Positions 26,736-35,665 of a stretch of 64,000 bases of DNA are shown in pieces (position 1 is the stretch's first letter; every line of letters starts with the position of its first letter). The notes beneath the pieces are model-generated. The model was not told the origin of the DNA. It worked only from the letters and a program-made list of their open reading frames with translations, and searched no databases. Source of the DNA: Umboniibacter marinipuniceus (GTDB lineage Bacteria > Pseudomonadota > Gammaproteobacteria > Pseudomonadales > DSM-25080); assembly GCF_003688415.1 (NCBI RefSeq), contig NZ_REFJ01000003.1, positions 310,001-374,000 of the forward strand, read 5' to 3'. Position numbers and translations under genes: made by a program.

Positions 26736-28021
26736 AACAACACGAACTCGTTCAATGGTTCCGACAGTCGTCTCCATACATCAACCTCCATCGTCAAACT
26801 ACGGTGGTGATCAATCTGCGAAGCGAAGTCATCAGTCACGATCATTTTCGCGGCTTTCTGCATGATCTTGCCATTGCTCATAACCTCGGTGTAAAAATTG
26901 TGATGGTTTTAGGCGCTCGTCAGGCTATTGATAAGGTGCTGCAACAACAGGGTATCGCCAGCGAGTTCCATCTTGGTAAACGCCTTACATCAAATGAGCT
27001 AATGGAAGTCATTGCGGCGGAAGTGGGTAGACTTCGAAACTATGTGGAAGCGAAGCTCTCTATGGGACTCATTAACTCACCCATGCACCAGGCGAACATC
27101 ACCGTTGTCAGCGGTAACTTCGTGGTTGCAAAACCCTTAGGCGTGGTTGACGGGATAGACTATTTACATACAGGTGAACTTCGCAAGATCAATGCGCCAG
27201 CCATTAAGCAGCAGTTAGATAGCGGTAACATTGTTCTGATCAGTCCAATTGGTCACTCCCCAAGTGGTGAGAGCTTTAATTTGGAGGCTGATGATCTCGC
27301 TGTTCAGCTGGCATCGTCACTGAAGGCTGAGAAGTTAGTGAGTGTTTACGATCAAGTTCCAACTAGTATTTCATCCAGCCTGAGTATCGCTGAGGCTGAG
27401 CAACTCGCTACTGATCAGACAATCACCCATGAATTAGCTCAGCTTATATCCAGTTTATCAAGAGCGGTTGGCTTAGGTGTTGAACGTGCTCACCTGGTTG
27501 ATATTAATATTGATGGGAGCCTCCTATCGGAGTTATATACCCGCGATGGTCAAGGGGTAATGATTTCCAGTTGTCCTGATTGGATAATTCGCGCGGCGCG
27601 TGTTGATGACCTCAACGCTATCATTAACCTCATTCGCCCTCTAGAGCAATCTGGAGCGCTGGTTCGTCGGTCACGCGAACGGCTGGAAGTTGAATTACCC
27701 TACTTCACGCTGGTTGAAAAGGATGGAATGATCATTAGTTGTTGCGCGCTATACCCCTTTGAGGATCAAAGCGCTGAAATCGCTTGCGTAGCCACTGCCC
27801 CCGAATATCGCGGCACGGGCGTAACCATTCAACTACTTAAGCATATTGAAATAGAAGCGAAGAAGGCGCAACTTAAACGTCTTTTCCTCCTTACCACTGG
27901 AAGTATGCATTGGTTCTTGGAACAGGGTTTTTCGCCGTCACAGCTTGACGATTTGCCGGCTTCACGCCGCGATATGTATAACTACCAGCGTAATTCCAAA
28001 CTGATGGCTAAAACGCTATAG
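26732..28021 (+). CDS. argA: Amino-acid N-acetyltransferase (N-acetylglutamate synthase)
   Basis: A 429-residue enzyme catalysing the first step of arginine synthesis, acetyl-CoA plus glutamate. The N-terminal two thirds form an amino-acid-kinase fold (VKIVMVLGARQAIDKVL, ISPIGHSPSGESFNLEADDLA) that usually binds arginine as feedback inhibitor. The C-terminal part (from about residue 285) is the GNAT acetyltransferase domain, with the acetyl-CoA-binding motif ATAPEYRGTGVTIQLL. I chose the ATG at 26732, which overlaps the argE stop as ATGA; a slightly earlier in-frame ATG at 26717 lies inside argE. The argE-argA pair forms a translationally coupled operon. Confidence 0.93.
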   Translation: MKQHELVQWFRQSSPYINLHRQTTVVINLRSEVISHDHFRGFLHDLAIAHNLGVKIVMVLGARQAIDKVLQQQGIASEFHLGKRLTSNELMEVIAAEVGRLRNYVEAKLSMGLINSPMHQANITVVSGNFVVAKPLGVVDGIDYLHTGELRKINAPAIKQQLDSGNIVLISPIGHSPSGESFNLEADDLAVQLASSLKAEKLVSVYDQVPTSISSSLSIAEAEQLATDQTITHELAQLISSLSRAVGLGVERAHLVDINIDGSLLSELYTRDGQGVMISSCPDWIIRAARVDDLNAIINLIRPLEQSGALVRRSRERLEVELPYFTLVEKDGMIISCCALYPFEDQSAEIACVATAPEYRGTGVTIQLLKHIEIEAKKAQLKRLFLLTTGSMHWFLEQGFSPSQLDDLPASRRDMYNYQRNSKLMAKTL

Positions 28022-28227
28022 CGGTAAACTCGCGCCATGAACGTCCGCGCTGAATTTAATGCCTCCGGTGTCGCGATTAGCTCAGCGCCTCACGGCGTTT
28101 AGCTATAGCCAGTTGTTCACCTCTAAGATAAACAATCCGCATAGCTCCCAGTCGCAAAAATACGGCTAAAGCCCACGTACTGTGGTAATCTTCAAGCATT
28201 CTTAACAGCTACTGGGTGAGTTAACAT

Positions 28228-30066
28228 ATGCCACGTTATCGTTCGAAAACTACTACTGAAGGCCGCAATATGGCCGGCGCTCGCGCACTCTGGCGTGCTA
28301 CTGGCATGAAAGATGCGGACTTCCACAAGCCCATAATTGCTGTTGCAAACTCGTTCACACAATTTGTGCCGGGACACGTTCACCTAAAGGATATGGGACA
28401 GCTCGTCGCTCGAGAAATTGAGCGCGCAGGCGGTGTGGCCAAGGAGTTCAACACTATTGCCGTAGATGATGGCATTGCCATGGGTCACGATGGCATGCTC
28501 TATTCACTCCCGTCACGAGATATCATCTCTGACAGCGTTGAGTACATGGTCAATGCGCACTGTGCCGACGCCCTAGTATGTATCTCAAACTGCGATAAAA
28601 TCACGCCGGGGATGTTAAACGCCGCTCTGCGTCTCAACATTCCCGTAATCTTCGTCTCCGGCGGCCCCATGGAGGCTGGCAAGACCAAGCTGTCTGAGAA
28701 CAAACTCGATCTCGTCGACGCTATGGTGATTGCCGCGGATGACAGCGCTAGCGATGAAAAAGTTGCCGAGTATGAGCGTTCAGCCTGCCCAACCTGTGGG
28801 TCTTGTTCTGGAATGTTTACCGCCAACTCTATGAACTGCTTAATGGAGGCATTAGGCTTAGCGTTACCGGGAAATGGCACTGTTCTGGCTACCCACGCCG
28901 ATCGTGAGGAACTATTCCTAGAAGCTGGCAGAACCATCGTTAAGCTAGCGAAACGTTACTATGAGGAAGACGACGCCAGCGCCTTACCACGCAATATTGC
29001 CTCGAAGGCCGCATTTAATAATTCGATGGTCCTTGATATCGCCATGGGCGGGTCCACCAACACCATTCTCCACTTACTCGCCGCCGCACAGGAAGCTGAG
29101 TTGGACTTCGACCTCAGCGACATTGATGCCCTAAGTCGACAGGTGCCACAGCTCTGTAAAGTAGCCCCTAATACGCCAAAATATCATATCGAAGACGTAC
29201 ACCGTGCTGGCGGTATTATGGGCATCTTGGCTGAGCTGCGCCGAGCTGGGTTGATCGACGATCAAGTCCCGTGTGTGCACGCTAACACGATTGGCGACGC
29301 CATTAGTCAGTACGACATCATGACTACCGCCGATGAAGCAATTAAGACCTTCTATAAAGCCGGGCCTGCTGGCATCCCTACCCAAACGGCTTTCTCCCAA
29401 AGTTGCCGTTGGACAAGCTTGGATGCCGATCGTGAAAACGGCTGTATTCGCCACCACAACCATGCCTTCAGTGACGAGGGCGGATTAGCCGTACTCTACG
29501 GTAATCTCGCCGAAGACGGCTGCGTAGTCAAAACAAGCGGTGTTGACGAATCGATTTGGTATTTCGAAGGAACCGCCCATGTTGTTGAATCTCAAGATGA
29601 TGCGGTAGATGACATTCTCAATGATCGGGTAAAACCGGGAGCGGTAGTTATCGTCCGCTATGAGGGGCCTCGTGGCGGTCCTGGCATGCAAGAGATGCTT
29701 TACCCAACGAGTTATTTGAAGTCGAAAGGGCTTGGAGCTAGCTGCGCGCTCCTAACTGACGGTCGTTTTTCGGGCGGGACCTCTGGTCTATCCATAGGTC
29801 ACTGCTCTCCTGAGGCCGCTGCTGGCGGAACAATTGCTCTAGTTAACAGTGGCGATAAGATTATTATTGATATCCCTAATCGCTCCATTAACCTGATGGT
29901 TTCAGAGCCTGAACTCGCTGAGCGCCGAGCGATTCAAGCAATAACCGGTTTCAAGCCTGCCAAAGCTCGCCCACGTAAAGTGAGTGCAGCGCTAAAGGCT
30001 TACGCAATGCTGGCTACTAGTGCGGACAAGGGAGCCGTTCGGGACCTTAGTAAGCTTGATTTCTAA
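28228..30066 (+). CDS. ilvD: Dihydroxy-acid dehydratase
   Basis: A 612-residue IlvD/Edd-family enzyme that dehydrates 2,3-dihydroxy-isovalerate and -methylvalerate in valine, leucine and isoleucine synthesis. Fe-S cluster cysteines are visible in [10 protein letters not shown] and [18 protein letters not shown], the latter spacing being typical of the [4Fe-4S]-type enzyme. [11 protein letters not shown] and [17 protein letters not shown] lie in the C-terminal domain. The length equals that of E. coli IlvD. It is a single gene with a 206-bp upstream gap in which I see no leader peptide. It ends with a perfect palindromic terminator. Confidence 0.96.
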   Translation: MPRYRSKTTTEGRNMAGARALWRATGMKDADFHKPIIAVANSFTQFVPGHVHLKDMGQLVAREIERAGGVAKEFNTIAVDDGIAMGHDGMLYSLPSRDIISDSVEYMVNAHCADALVCISNCDKITPGMLNAALRLNIPVIFVSGGPMEAGKTKLSENKLDLVDAMVIAADDSASDEKVAEYERSACPTCGSCSGMFTANSMNCLMEALGLALPGNGTVLATHADREELFLEAGRTIVKLAKRYYEEDDASALPRNIASKAAFNNSMVLDIAMGGSTNTILHLLAAAQEAELDFDLSDIDALSRQVPQLCKVAPNTPKYHIEDVHRAGGIMGILAELRRAGLIDDQVPCVHANTIGDAISQYDIMTTADEAIKTFYKAGPAGIPTQTAFSQSCRWTSLDADRENGCIRHHNHAFSDEGGLAVLYGNLAEDGCVVKTSGVDESIWYFEGTAHVVESQDDAVDDILNDRVKPGAVVIVRYEGPRGGPGMQEMLYPTSYLKSKGLGASCALLTDGRFSGGTSGLSIGHCSPEAAAGGTIALVNSGDKIIIDIPNRSINLMVSEPELAERRAIQAITGFKPAKARPRKVSAALKAYAMLATSADKGAVRDLSKLDF

Positions 30067-30092
30067 GCCCAGAGTTTTTGGACAGCACATAG

Positions 30093-30125
30093 AAAAGCGA
30101 TACAGCTAGCTGTATCGCTTTTTTT
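30093..30125. terminator. Bidirectional terminator between ilvD and the TPR gene
   Basis: The palindrome at 30093-30122 is perfect, with 13-bp or longer arms and a near-zero loop, flanked by T residues on the plus strand (to 30125) and by four T residues when read on the minus strand. It lies between two convergent genes and can serve both. Confidence 0.88.
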
Positions 30126-30206
30126 CGCCGCTGGAAGTAAGGAGGCTTGCTAAGCACTCCGAAAGTTAGCAAAATCCAGCCAACCTCCTGACGACTTGTT
30201 TACTAG

Positions 30207-31034
30207 CTACGCGTCAACTTGCGTTGTAACACAGGCTTCCACGGGCTCGATAGTCGTTTCGGTCGCCTTACTAAGCTGCTCCACGATTCTACAGCTTCTG
30301 TCGCTAGGGTAGAACTCAACAAGTCGTTGTGCTGCAACCAATGCTAACTCATTGCTCTCTACAGCCATGTATGCCGAAACCTGCATGTTATAGTTGTTTT
30401 CTTGCGCTCGTCCAGCTTCAACTTCGCGCATTGATATAACTTGAGAGATAGCATCAATCGCCTCGCTAAAGTCCCCTACCTGATAGTTCGCTACAGCCTC
30501 TAGCTGCAATTCGTCGACAGTTGGCTCAATTCCCAACTCGGTTGAATACCTTAAATATTCGAGAGCGGTATCCCAATTAGCAGCACTGACTTCGAACTTC
30601 GCAAGAGCTAATAATGTTGCCTTCTCAAGCTCTACAGGAATGGCAGCGTTATGAGCTAACAATTGCTGATAGGAAATTGCCGCTCCCTGATAGTCGCCAA
30701 GTGATGCCTGGATACCACCCAAGTAACGCCAATACATCGCTTTTTCATAGGCGTTCCAGCGGTCAATATCCCAGCCTTTCATCTCAACGACAGCGGCTTC
30801 AAACTGTTGCTGTGAAGATTCAGCCTGAAACAGCTCAAGCACGGGCTCAAAAATCCTCCCAACCCGCGGAGTCATCGGCTGAAATTGCATATCAGTTTTT
30901 TCTGAACGGTGTGAGTAAACAAACTGCGTTGAAGGCTCAACACTTAGCGCCTCATCGAGTGCCTGCGTTGATAGTGTCGTTGAAACCAACGCGACGGCTA
31001 AAACAGCTACTGAGCTAATACGTAATATATCCAT
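30207..31034 (-). CDS. TPR protein paralogous to the TonB-cluster TPR protein
   Basis: A 275-residue secreted protein with a Sec-type signal (about residues 1-25, hydrophobic VAVLAVALVSTTLSTQA). The rest is TPR-like helical repeats. It aligns by eye with the first two thirds of the TPR protein at 31361-32689: both share M-PRVGR-FEPVLE-F near the N-terminus, WN-YEKAM-WRY and an ENNYNM/EGDYNM segment. The last 180 or so residues are missing here. It has its own upstream region with a strong Fur box and an 8-bp repeat array, so it is probably expressed separately in response to iron. RBS AAAGGA lies 6 bases before the ATG. No catalytic residues are visible. Confidence 0.75.
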   Translation of the reverse strand: MDILRISSVAVLAVALVSTTLSTQALDEALSVEPSTQFVYSHRSEKTDMQFQPMTPRVGRIFEPVLELFQAESSQQQFEAAVVEMKGWDIDRWNAYEKAMYWRYLGGIQASLGDYQGAAISYQQLLAHNAAIPVELEKATLLALAKFEVSAANWDTALEYLRYSTELGIEPTVDELQLEAVANYQVGDFSEAIDAISQVISMREVEAGRAQENNYNMQVSAYMAVESNELALVAAQRLVEFYPSDRSCRIVEQLSKATETTIEPVEACVTTQVDA

Positions 31035-31090
31035 AAAAATTCCTTTTAGTGATCCATTTATAGAGGGCCTAAACGGCTCTCAACTAGCCT

Positions 31091-31162
31091 CGGTAAAGCG
31101 GTAAAGCGGTAAAGCGGTAAAGCGGTAAAGCGGTAAAGCGGTAAAGCGGTAAAGCGGTAAAG
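31091..31162. repeat. Nine tandem copies of the 8-bp unit CGGTAAAG
   Basis: Nine perfect, uninterrupted copies of an 8-bp unit (CTTTACCG on the gene's own strand) lie 57-128 bases upstream of the TPR gene start, between the Fur box and the ribosome-binding site. There are no spacers, so it is not a CRISPR. Such perfect short repeats are prone to slipped-strand copy-number change. Confidence 0.97.
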
Positions 31163-31167
31163 AAAGT

Positions 31168-31192
31168 GTGAATGATAATAATTATCATTCAC
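31168..31192 (-). promoter_or_regulatory. Fur box upstream of the TPR gene
   Basis: A 25-bp perfect palindrome contains at 31173-31187 the 15-base sequence TGATAATAATTATCA, an exact match to the 7-1-7 Fur consensus. It is 139 bases upstream of the TPR start. It should place the gene under iron-Fur repression. The orientation is given as that of the nearest downstream gene. Confidence 0.85.
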
Positions 31193-31313
31193 TTAAATTA
31201 GTACTTATATATCGTCAAGTCAACTAATTATTAATCGATGCTCATTCTCTCAACCAGCTGCGACATCAAAAGAAGCACTTCATAAAATCGAGGAACTCAA
31301 GTTCGGAAGGCAT

Positions 31314-31341
31314 AAAAAAACCCAGCTCGAAGGCTGGGTTT
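31314..31341 (-). terminator. Terminator of the TonB-type operon
   Basis: A 9-bp stem (31318-31326 with 31333-31341) and a 6-base loop are followed, on the minus strand, by a run of seven T residues. It lies 20 bases after the stop codon of the 442-residue TPR protein. Confidence 0.9.
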
Positions 31342-31360
31342 CTAGGTATGCTAAGCGCGT

Positions 31361-32689
31361 TTAGCTTTGCAATGAAGCCAGTAGGTCAATCTTCTGCTGA
31401 ACGTAGTTGATGTAACCGTCAGCATAACGCTGACTCGTACCACTTGAGTTCTTAGCACGTTCAAAGGCCGCTTTCGCTTCCTCAAAACGCTTCAGAGCCA
31501 TATAAGCCTGACCTTGAAGGATATGAACCTGTGCAACGTCACGGAGACCGCCACCTTGGATAGCTTTACGTGCCGAAGAAATAGTCTCTTCGTACATGCT
31601 CTCCTGAAGTTCTGCGCGAGCCAGTAACGACCAGTTTTCGCCGTCATCAGAGAGCTCTGCCGCTTTACGACGCGACTCGATAGACTTCATGTACTCACGT
31701 GCTTGATACCACCAGCTAGCAAGATACTCGAAGTTCTTCTGGTTCTCTTCAACAATGCCTGCGTCAATTCCCTCTTGGAAGTACTTTGCAGCCAAGTATG
31801 GGTTAGCTTCAGAGTTCCAAAGCGAAGCGAATGTAGAGATCTGACTCTCACGATCAAAGTAACCTTGGTCGTAACAAACCTGCATAGCTGCAAGCGCTTC
31901 TGGAATGCGCTCGCGATCTAAGTACATGGAATAGAGGCGCTTCCAGCTGGTTGCAGATGGGTAATGGCGAACCATCACTTCCGCTACACGAAGCATTTCG
32001 TTCGGCTGCCCCAACTCGGAGTAAATAGCAAACTCCATGTTGTAATCGCCTTCCTTCGCTTTACCCTGCTTTTCTTCAGAGTCAGCAATAACGACTTTCA
32101 TATCATCTAACGCACCACGGAAGTCCTGCTTCTGATACTTAAACGTACCTCGAAGCTTGTAACCTTCCATCGTAGGCGTTGGAATCAATTGCCACCACTC
32201 ATCAATGAATCCGAGTGCACCATCCCAATTCTCATCAACTGCTTCAAGCTTAGAGAGCATCAACAACGTCTCTTGCTCCATACGCGGCTGAATATCAGTA
32301 CGGTGATTCATCATCTCGACATAACAACGCTTAGCGTTACTATAATCTTCCATTGTGGCGTAGATGCCTGCCTGGTAGCGCCAGAACATCGCTTTCTCGT
32401 AGCCATTCCAACGTTCGATGTCGTAGCTCTGAAGAAGCTCTAACGCCGCTTCATAATCAGCAGTCGTTGGGTTCTCCATTTCAAAGACTTCGAGTACTGG
32501 CTCAAAGTAGCGTCCTACTCGAGGAGACATAGCCGGAACGCGACGTGTTTCCTGCTGCTCGTCATCCTGAGCAATAGCTGAAAAGCCTACTACGGTAGTC
32601 TGGGGCAACTGAGACAGCACCACTGGACCAACGAACATCGCCGACGCTAGAGCGGTAACACGAAACATTTTTGTAACTAATGTTGTCAT
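31361..32689 (-). CDS. TPR-repeat periplasmic protein of TonB2-type cluster
   Basis: A 442-residue protein with an N-terminal Sec signal (hydrophobic to about residue 25), then many tetratricopeptide-like helical pairs. Clear examples are WSLLARAELQESMYEETISSARKAI and VHILQGQAYMALKRFEEAKAAFERAK. TPR proteins are regularly the last gene of TonB2/TtpC clusters, where they are thought to connect the Ton complex or its receptors in the periplasm. It starts 10 bp after the tonB stop and is the final gene of the six-gene operon, with its own terminator. A shorter paralogue lies downstream. I see no catalytic site. Confidence 0.83.
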   Translation of the reverse strand: MTTLVTKMFRVTALASAMFVGPVVLSQLPQTTVVGFSAIAQDDEQQETRRVPAMSPRVGRYFEPVLEVFEMENPTTADYEAALELLQSYDIERWNGYEKAMFWRYQAGIYATMEDYSNAKRCYVEMMNHRTDIQPRMEQETLLMLSKLEAVDENWDGALGFIDEWWQLIPTPTMEGYKLRGTFKYQKQDFRGALDDMKVVIADSEEKQGKAKEGDYNMEFAIYSELGQPNEMLRVAEVMVRHYPSATSWKRLYSMYLDRERIPEALAAMQVCYDQGYFDRESQISTFASLWNSEANPYLAAKYFQEGIDAGIVEENQKNFEYLASWWYQAREYMKSIESRRKAAELSDDGENWSLLARAELQESMYEETISSARKAIQGGGLRDVAQVHILQGQAYMALKRFEEAKAAFERAKNSSGTSQRYADGYINYVQQKIDLLASLQS

Positions 32690-32699
32690 TTTTTACTCC

Positions 32700-33317
32700 T
32701 TAGTCGTCGCCGAATTCAAACGTAAAACGGTTGCGTACGTTTGGTACCTTAATGGCTACGCCATCAACTACCCGCGGACGATACTTAAACTTCGCCGCCG
32801 CACGACACGCTGCACTGTTGAAGATAGTGGTAGGATTGCCCGAAGTCGTTGCCGCCTCGATCACCACACAATCTTCAGTCGTACCCGCCTCGGTAACCGT
32901 GTACTGAGCAATCGCGTAGCCTTCAATACCGCGAGACTGAGCTCGACGTGGGTACTGTGGAGCTACCTTAACGATTGGCAAGTACTCGCCATCGGAGACG
33001 TTTAAACCGCCGGCATCAAAACCAAGCTCAATACCTGTACCGGCACCGCTGGTATTTAAACCCGCATCGAGATCCGGATCCTGAAACTCAGGCTCTGGAA
33101 GGTCTGGTGGTGGCTGGTCTGGCTCTTCTGGTTTCTCTGGCTTTTCTTCTTCCACAATGTCATTGATTTCCGGTTCGGTCATCATGATATCGGGGATAGC
33201 CATACGTTTTTTGTCGTCCATTTCAATTTCTTGGTCAATCAGCTTAGCCATAAGCATAAACAGACCAAACGCCACTACAACGGATAGCGCAACGGACGGT
33301 AACAATCGTAAATTCAT
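32700..33317 (-). CDS. tonB: TonB-like energy transducer (TonB2 type)
   Basis: A 205-residue protein with a single N-terminal membrane helix (about residues 5-27, without the usual SHLS motif visible). An unusually short proline/glutamate-rich linker (EKPEKPEEPDQPPPDLPEPEFQ-like, about 60-85) and a C-terminal TonB domain from about residue 120 (YPRRAQSRGIEGYAIAQYTVTE, FKYRPRVVDG) follow. It couples proton motive force from the ExbB-ExbD proteins to TonB-dependent outer-membrane receptors. I chose the ATG at 33317, preceded by a GAGGAG ribosome site; the open frame extends 22 codons into exbD. It is 10 bp after exbD. Confidence 0.9.
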   Translation of the reverse strand: MNLRLLPSVALSVVVAFGLFMLMAKLIDQEIEMDDKKRMAIPDIMMTEPEINDIVEEEKPEKPEEPDQPPPDLPEPEFQDPDLDAGLNTSGAGTGIELGFDAGGLNVSDGEYLPIVKVAPQYPRRAQSRGIEGYAIAQYTVTEAGTTEDCVVIEAATTSGNPTTIFNSAACRAAAKFKYRPRVVDGVAIKVPNVRNRFTFEFGDD

Positions 33318-33327
33318 CGCATTCTCC

Positions 33328-33738
33328 TCAATTATGTAACGTTGAAACGGAAATATCGACTGCGCCTGCCTCTTTCGCCGCATCTTGGACTAAAGCCAAC
33401 AAGCGGACGTCTGAAGTAGCGTCGGCCTGGATCACGACTTGCGAATCCGGGTTATCTACTAGCATGCGTTCGATAGTAAGACGTAGTGCGTCTTCTTCTA
33501 CTGTTTTTTTATCCATCCAGATTTGGTTTTCCTTAGAAACACCAATCAGAATGTTCGCATTATCTTTCGAAATTGCCGTCAGTGCTGCGGGACGTTCAAT
33601 ATCCACGCCTGGCTCTTTGACGAACTGCGCCGTAACAATGAAGAAGATCAGCATAATGAACACGACGTCTAGCATCGGTGTTAAATCAATCTGTTGCTCT
33701 TCATCTTTGGTCGCTTTCGATAAGCTATTTCTGCGCAT
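33328..33738 (-). CDS. exbD: Biopolymer transport protein ExbD (second-type)
   Basis: A 136-residue ExbD/TolR-family protein. A short cytoplasmic N-terminus (EEQQIDLTPMLDVVFIMLIFFIVTAQF) carries the conserved aspartate in TPMLDV within the single membrane helix, which takes part in proton conduction. The periplasmic domain ends with VVIQADATSDVRLLALVQDAAKEAGA. It is one of the two proton-channel subunits powering TonB. It lies between exbB and tonB and belongs to the same minus-strand operon. Confidence 0.93.
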   Translation of the reverse strand: MRRNSLSKATKDEEQQIDLTPMLDVVFIMLIFFIVTAQFVKEPGVDIERPAALTAISKDNANILIGVSKENQIWMDKKTVEEDALRLTIERMLVDNPDSQVVIQADATSDVRLLALVQDAAKEAGAVDISVSTLHN

Positions 33739-33785
33739 GGTAATACCTCGTTAGGTCATAGAGCCGCCCGAGAGCGGCAACTATG

Positions 33786-34286
33786 TTAATGATCCATGGT
33801 CAGATGGTCTTCCAACATCTTGCTTGTAACTTCAGCCTTCTGCTCAAGGTACGTTTTAGCAAATAAGCCAGAAATCGCAATCACCATCCCAGACATTGTT
33901 GGTAGTGTTGCTTTCGCAACACCGCCTGTTACGGCTAGCACGTGGAATACTTCAATCATACCGGTAACAGTACCGAGAAGACCGAGTAACGGCGCTAGGG
34001 CAACCAAGGTTGCTACCATTGGTAACAACGCTTCAATGCGTTGGCGGGCGCGCGAGATTAACATCTCACGAACCTGGTGAGCGGCCCAGGAAGTGCGTTC
34101 AGCACGCTCTTCCCAAGCATCGACAGCTGCTTTGATGTCTTTTTTGACACCAGTCTGGAAGTACCAGATGCGCTCAAAGACCAAAGTCCACAGGATGAAC
34201 ACTAGTACTCCCAACGCCAAGAGCATTGGACCGCCCTTGTCGATGAAGCCGCCTAGTGCCTCCATTTGCATCTGTAACCAAAACAT
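33786..34286 (-). CDS. exbB: MotA/TolQ/ExbB proton channel family protein (ExbB)
   Basis: A 166-residue inner-membrane protein with the MotA/TolQ/ExbB signature in the second half (VATLVALAPLLGLLGTVTGMIEVFHVL). About three membrane helices are visible, near residues 18-38, 90-110 and 125-150. It is shorter than E. coli ExbB (244), as is usual for the exbB2 genes found beside a TtpC-like gene. It begins 2 bp after the TtpC-like gene. It should form the ring around ExbD that feeds proton motive force to TonB. Confidence 0.9.
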   Translation of the reverse strand: MFWLQMQMEALGGFIDKGGPMLLALGVLVFILWTLVFERIWYFQTGVKKDIKAAVDAWEERAERTSWAAHQVREMLISRARQRIEALLPMVATLVALAPLLGLLGTVTGMIEVFHVLAVTGGVAKATLPTMSGMVIAISGLFAKTYLEQKAEVTSKMLEDHLTMDH

Positions 34287-34288
34287 AA

Positions 34289-35665
34289 TTACTTCGCCTC
34301 AGAGCGCGTCGCAACGATACCAGTCGCTTGCTCTTCAAGTACTGCAAGTACCGACTTAGAGCGGCCTGCTACGATAGTGTGAAGAAGAACCATTGGGATC
34401 GCTACACACAAACCTAGTACTGTGGTCATCAATGCTGCAGAGATACCACCAGCCATTGCTGTTGGGTCACCCGCACCGAAGATAGTAATTGCCTGGAAGG
34501 TAATAATCATACCCGTTACGGTACCAAGAAGACCCAGTAGCGGAGCCACTGCACCGATAATCTTGATGATGTTTACACCCTTCTCAATCGCTGGACGCTC
34601 TTTCAAGATTTGCTCAGAAATCTTAAGTTCAAGCGTTTCTAGATCAGCAGAACCATTGTCGGCAGCAACCTGTAGGATACGGCCTAGTGGGTTCTTAGTA
34701 TCAATAGTCTCAGACTTAGCCTGTGCATTAACCTTCGCTGACATACCAACAAGTACGATCATGCGTAGCAGTGCAATCAACACACCAATCACACCAATAG
34801 AGATAATGATGTAACCAACTTCTTTACCTTGAGCGATACGCTCTTCGATAGTTGGCGTATCGATCAATGCGTTCAGCAAGGTACCACCAGTAGGACCGGT
34901 TGGATCTACCTTGAACGCGGTTAAGCCAGCTGATGCAGTAGCTAGATTCTCTGCACCGGCTAGCGCGTCATCACGCTGACGTGGTAGCTCAGAGACGATA
35001 CCAGTTGTAGGGTTGAACGAAAGGTACTTACCTTCCGATACCAAGTTGAAAACACCAACTCGAGTAACCGTTTGGTTGTTTGATTCACCGTTCGGGTTAG
35101 TAACGTCTGCGTTGAAGCTTACTACTTCGCCCGTAGCAACCATTTCACGCTGAACTTCGAACCAAAGTGCTTCGATCTCGGCGATAGTTGGGAGCTGATC
35201 AGAAGTTGTATCCAACTTAGCGATCATGTCAGTAATTGCCTGCTCGCGCTGACCATACTGAACCGAAGTGATTGAGTTCTTGAAGATCTCACGTGAATCA
35301 CCAGCGAAACCCTGTAGGTGGCCGAAAAGTTCACCAAGATCACCTTTTGCTTCGTTCAAGCGTGAACGTGCATCACGGATTTTCTGAGTATTCTCTTCGT
35401 ATTCAGCTTCTAACTGAGTAAGAATCTGCTGCTGACGTGTCTCTTCAGCACGAGCTTGACGAAGAAGCGCTTGCTGATTGTTACGTTCACGAGCAAAACG
35501 AGCTTCACGCTCTTGGTGCTCTTGAGTCAACGCATAGCGGTTGTTGCGAATATCGTTAAGTAGCTGGTCAAACGTTACCGCAGTTTCATTGTCCTGCGCG
35601 ATCGCGTTGGCACCAAATGTCGTTGCTACGGCTAGCGCAGCTGATACTAGGAAGTTCTTTTTCAT
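34289..35665 (-). CDS. TtpC-like protein with C-terminal ExbB domain
   Basis: A 458-residue protein. A signal peptide (MKKNFLVSAALAVATTFGANA then Q) is followed by a long charged coiled-coil region (about residues 35-125, rich in E, Q and R). A small periplasmic domain comes next, then a MotA/TolQ/ExbB domain at the C-terminus (IIKIIGAVAPLLGLLGTVTGMIITFQAI). This layout matches TtpC, an extra component of the Vibrio TonB2 system that is needed for iron uptake through some receptors. It overlaps the upstream DUF3450 gene by 4 bp and is 2 bp before exbB. Confidence 0.88.
   Translation of the reverse strand: MKKNFLVSAALAVATTFGANAIAQDNETAVTFDQLLNDIRNNRYALTQEHQEREARFARERNNQQALLRQARAEETRQQQILTQLEAEYEENTQKIRDARSRLNEAKGDLGELFGHLQGFAGDSREIFKNSITSVQYGQREQAITDMIAKLDTTSDQLPTIAEIEALWFEVQREMVATGEVVSFNADVTNPNGESNNQTVTRVGVFNLVSEGKYLSFNPTTGIVSELPRQRDDALAGAENLATASAGLTAFKVDPTGPTGGTLLNALIDTPTIEERIAQGKEVGYIIISIGVIGVLIALLRMIVLVGMSAKVNAQAKSETIDTKNPLGRILQVAADNGSADLETLELKISEQILKERPAIEKGVNIIKIIGAVAPLLGLLGTVTGMIITFQAITIFGAGDPTAMAGGISAALMTTVLGLCVAIPMVLLHTIVAGRSKSVLAVLEEQATGIVATRSEAK

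Noticed and set aside
28022-28227. tRNA gene or attenuator leader before ilvD
   Set aside because: No cloverleaf, no anticodon arm, and no leader peptide rich in Ile, Leu or Val codons could be found.
28500-28937. 145-codon minus-strand frame inside ilvD
   Set aside because: Antisense shadow of a highly conserved gene; no motif or ribosome site.
31091-31162. CRISPR-like repeat array
   Set aside because: The 8-bp units are contiguous with no spacers and no cas genes are near; it is a simple tandem repeat.
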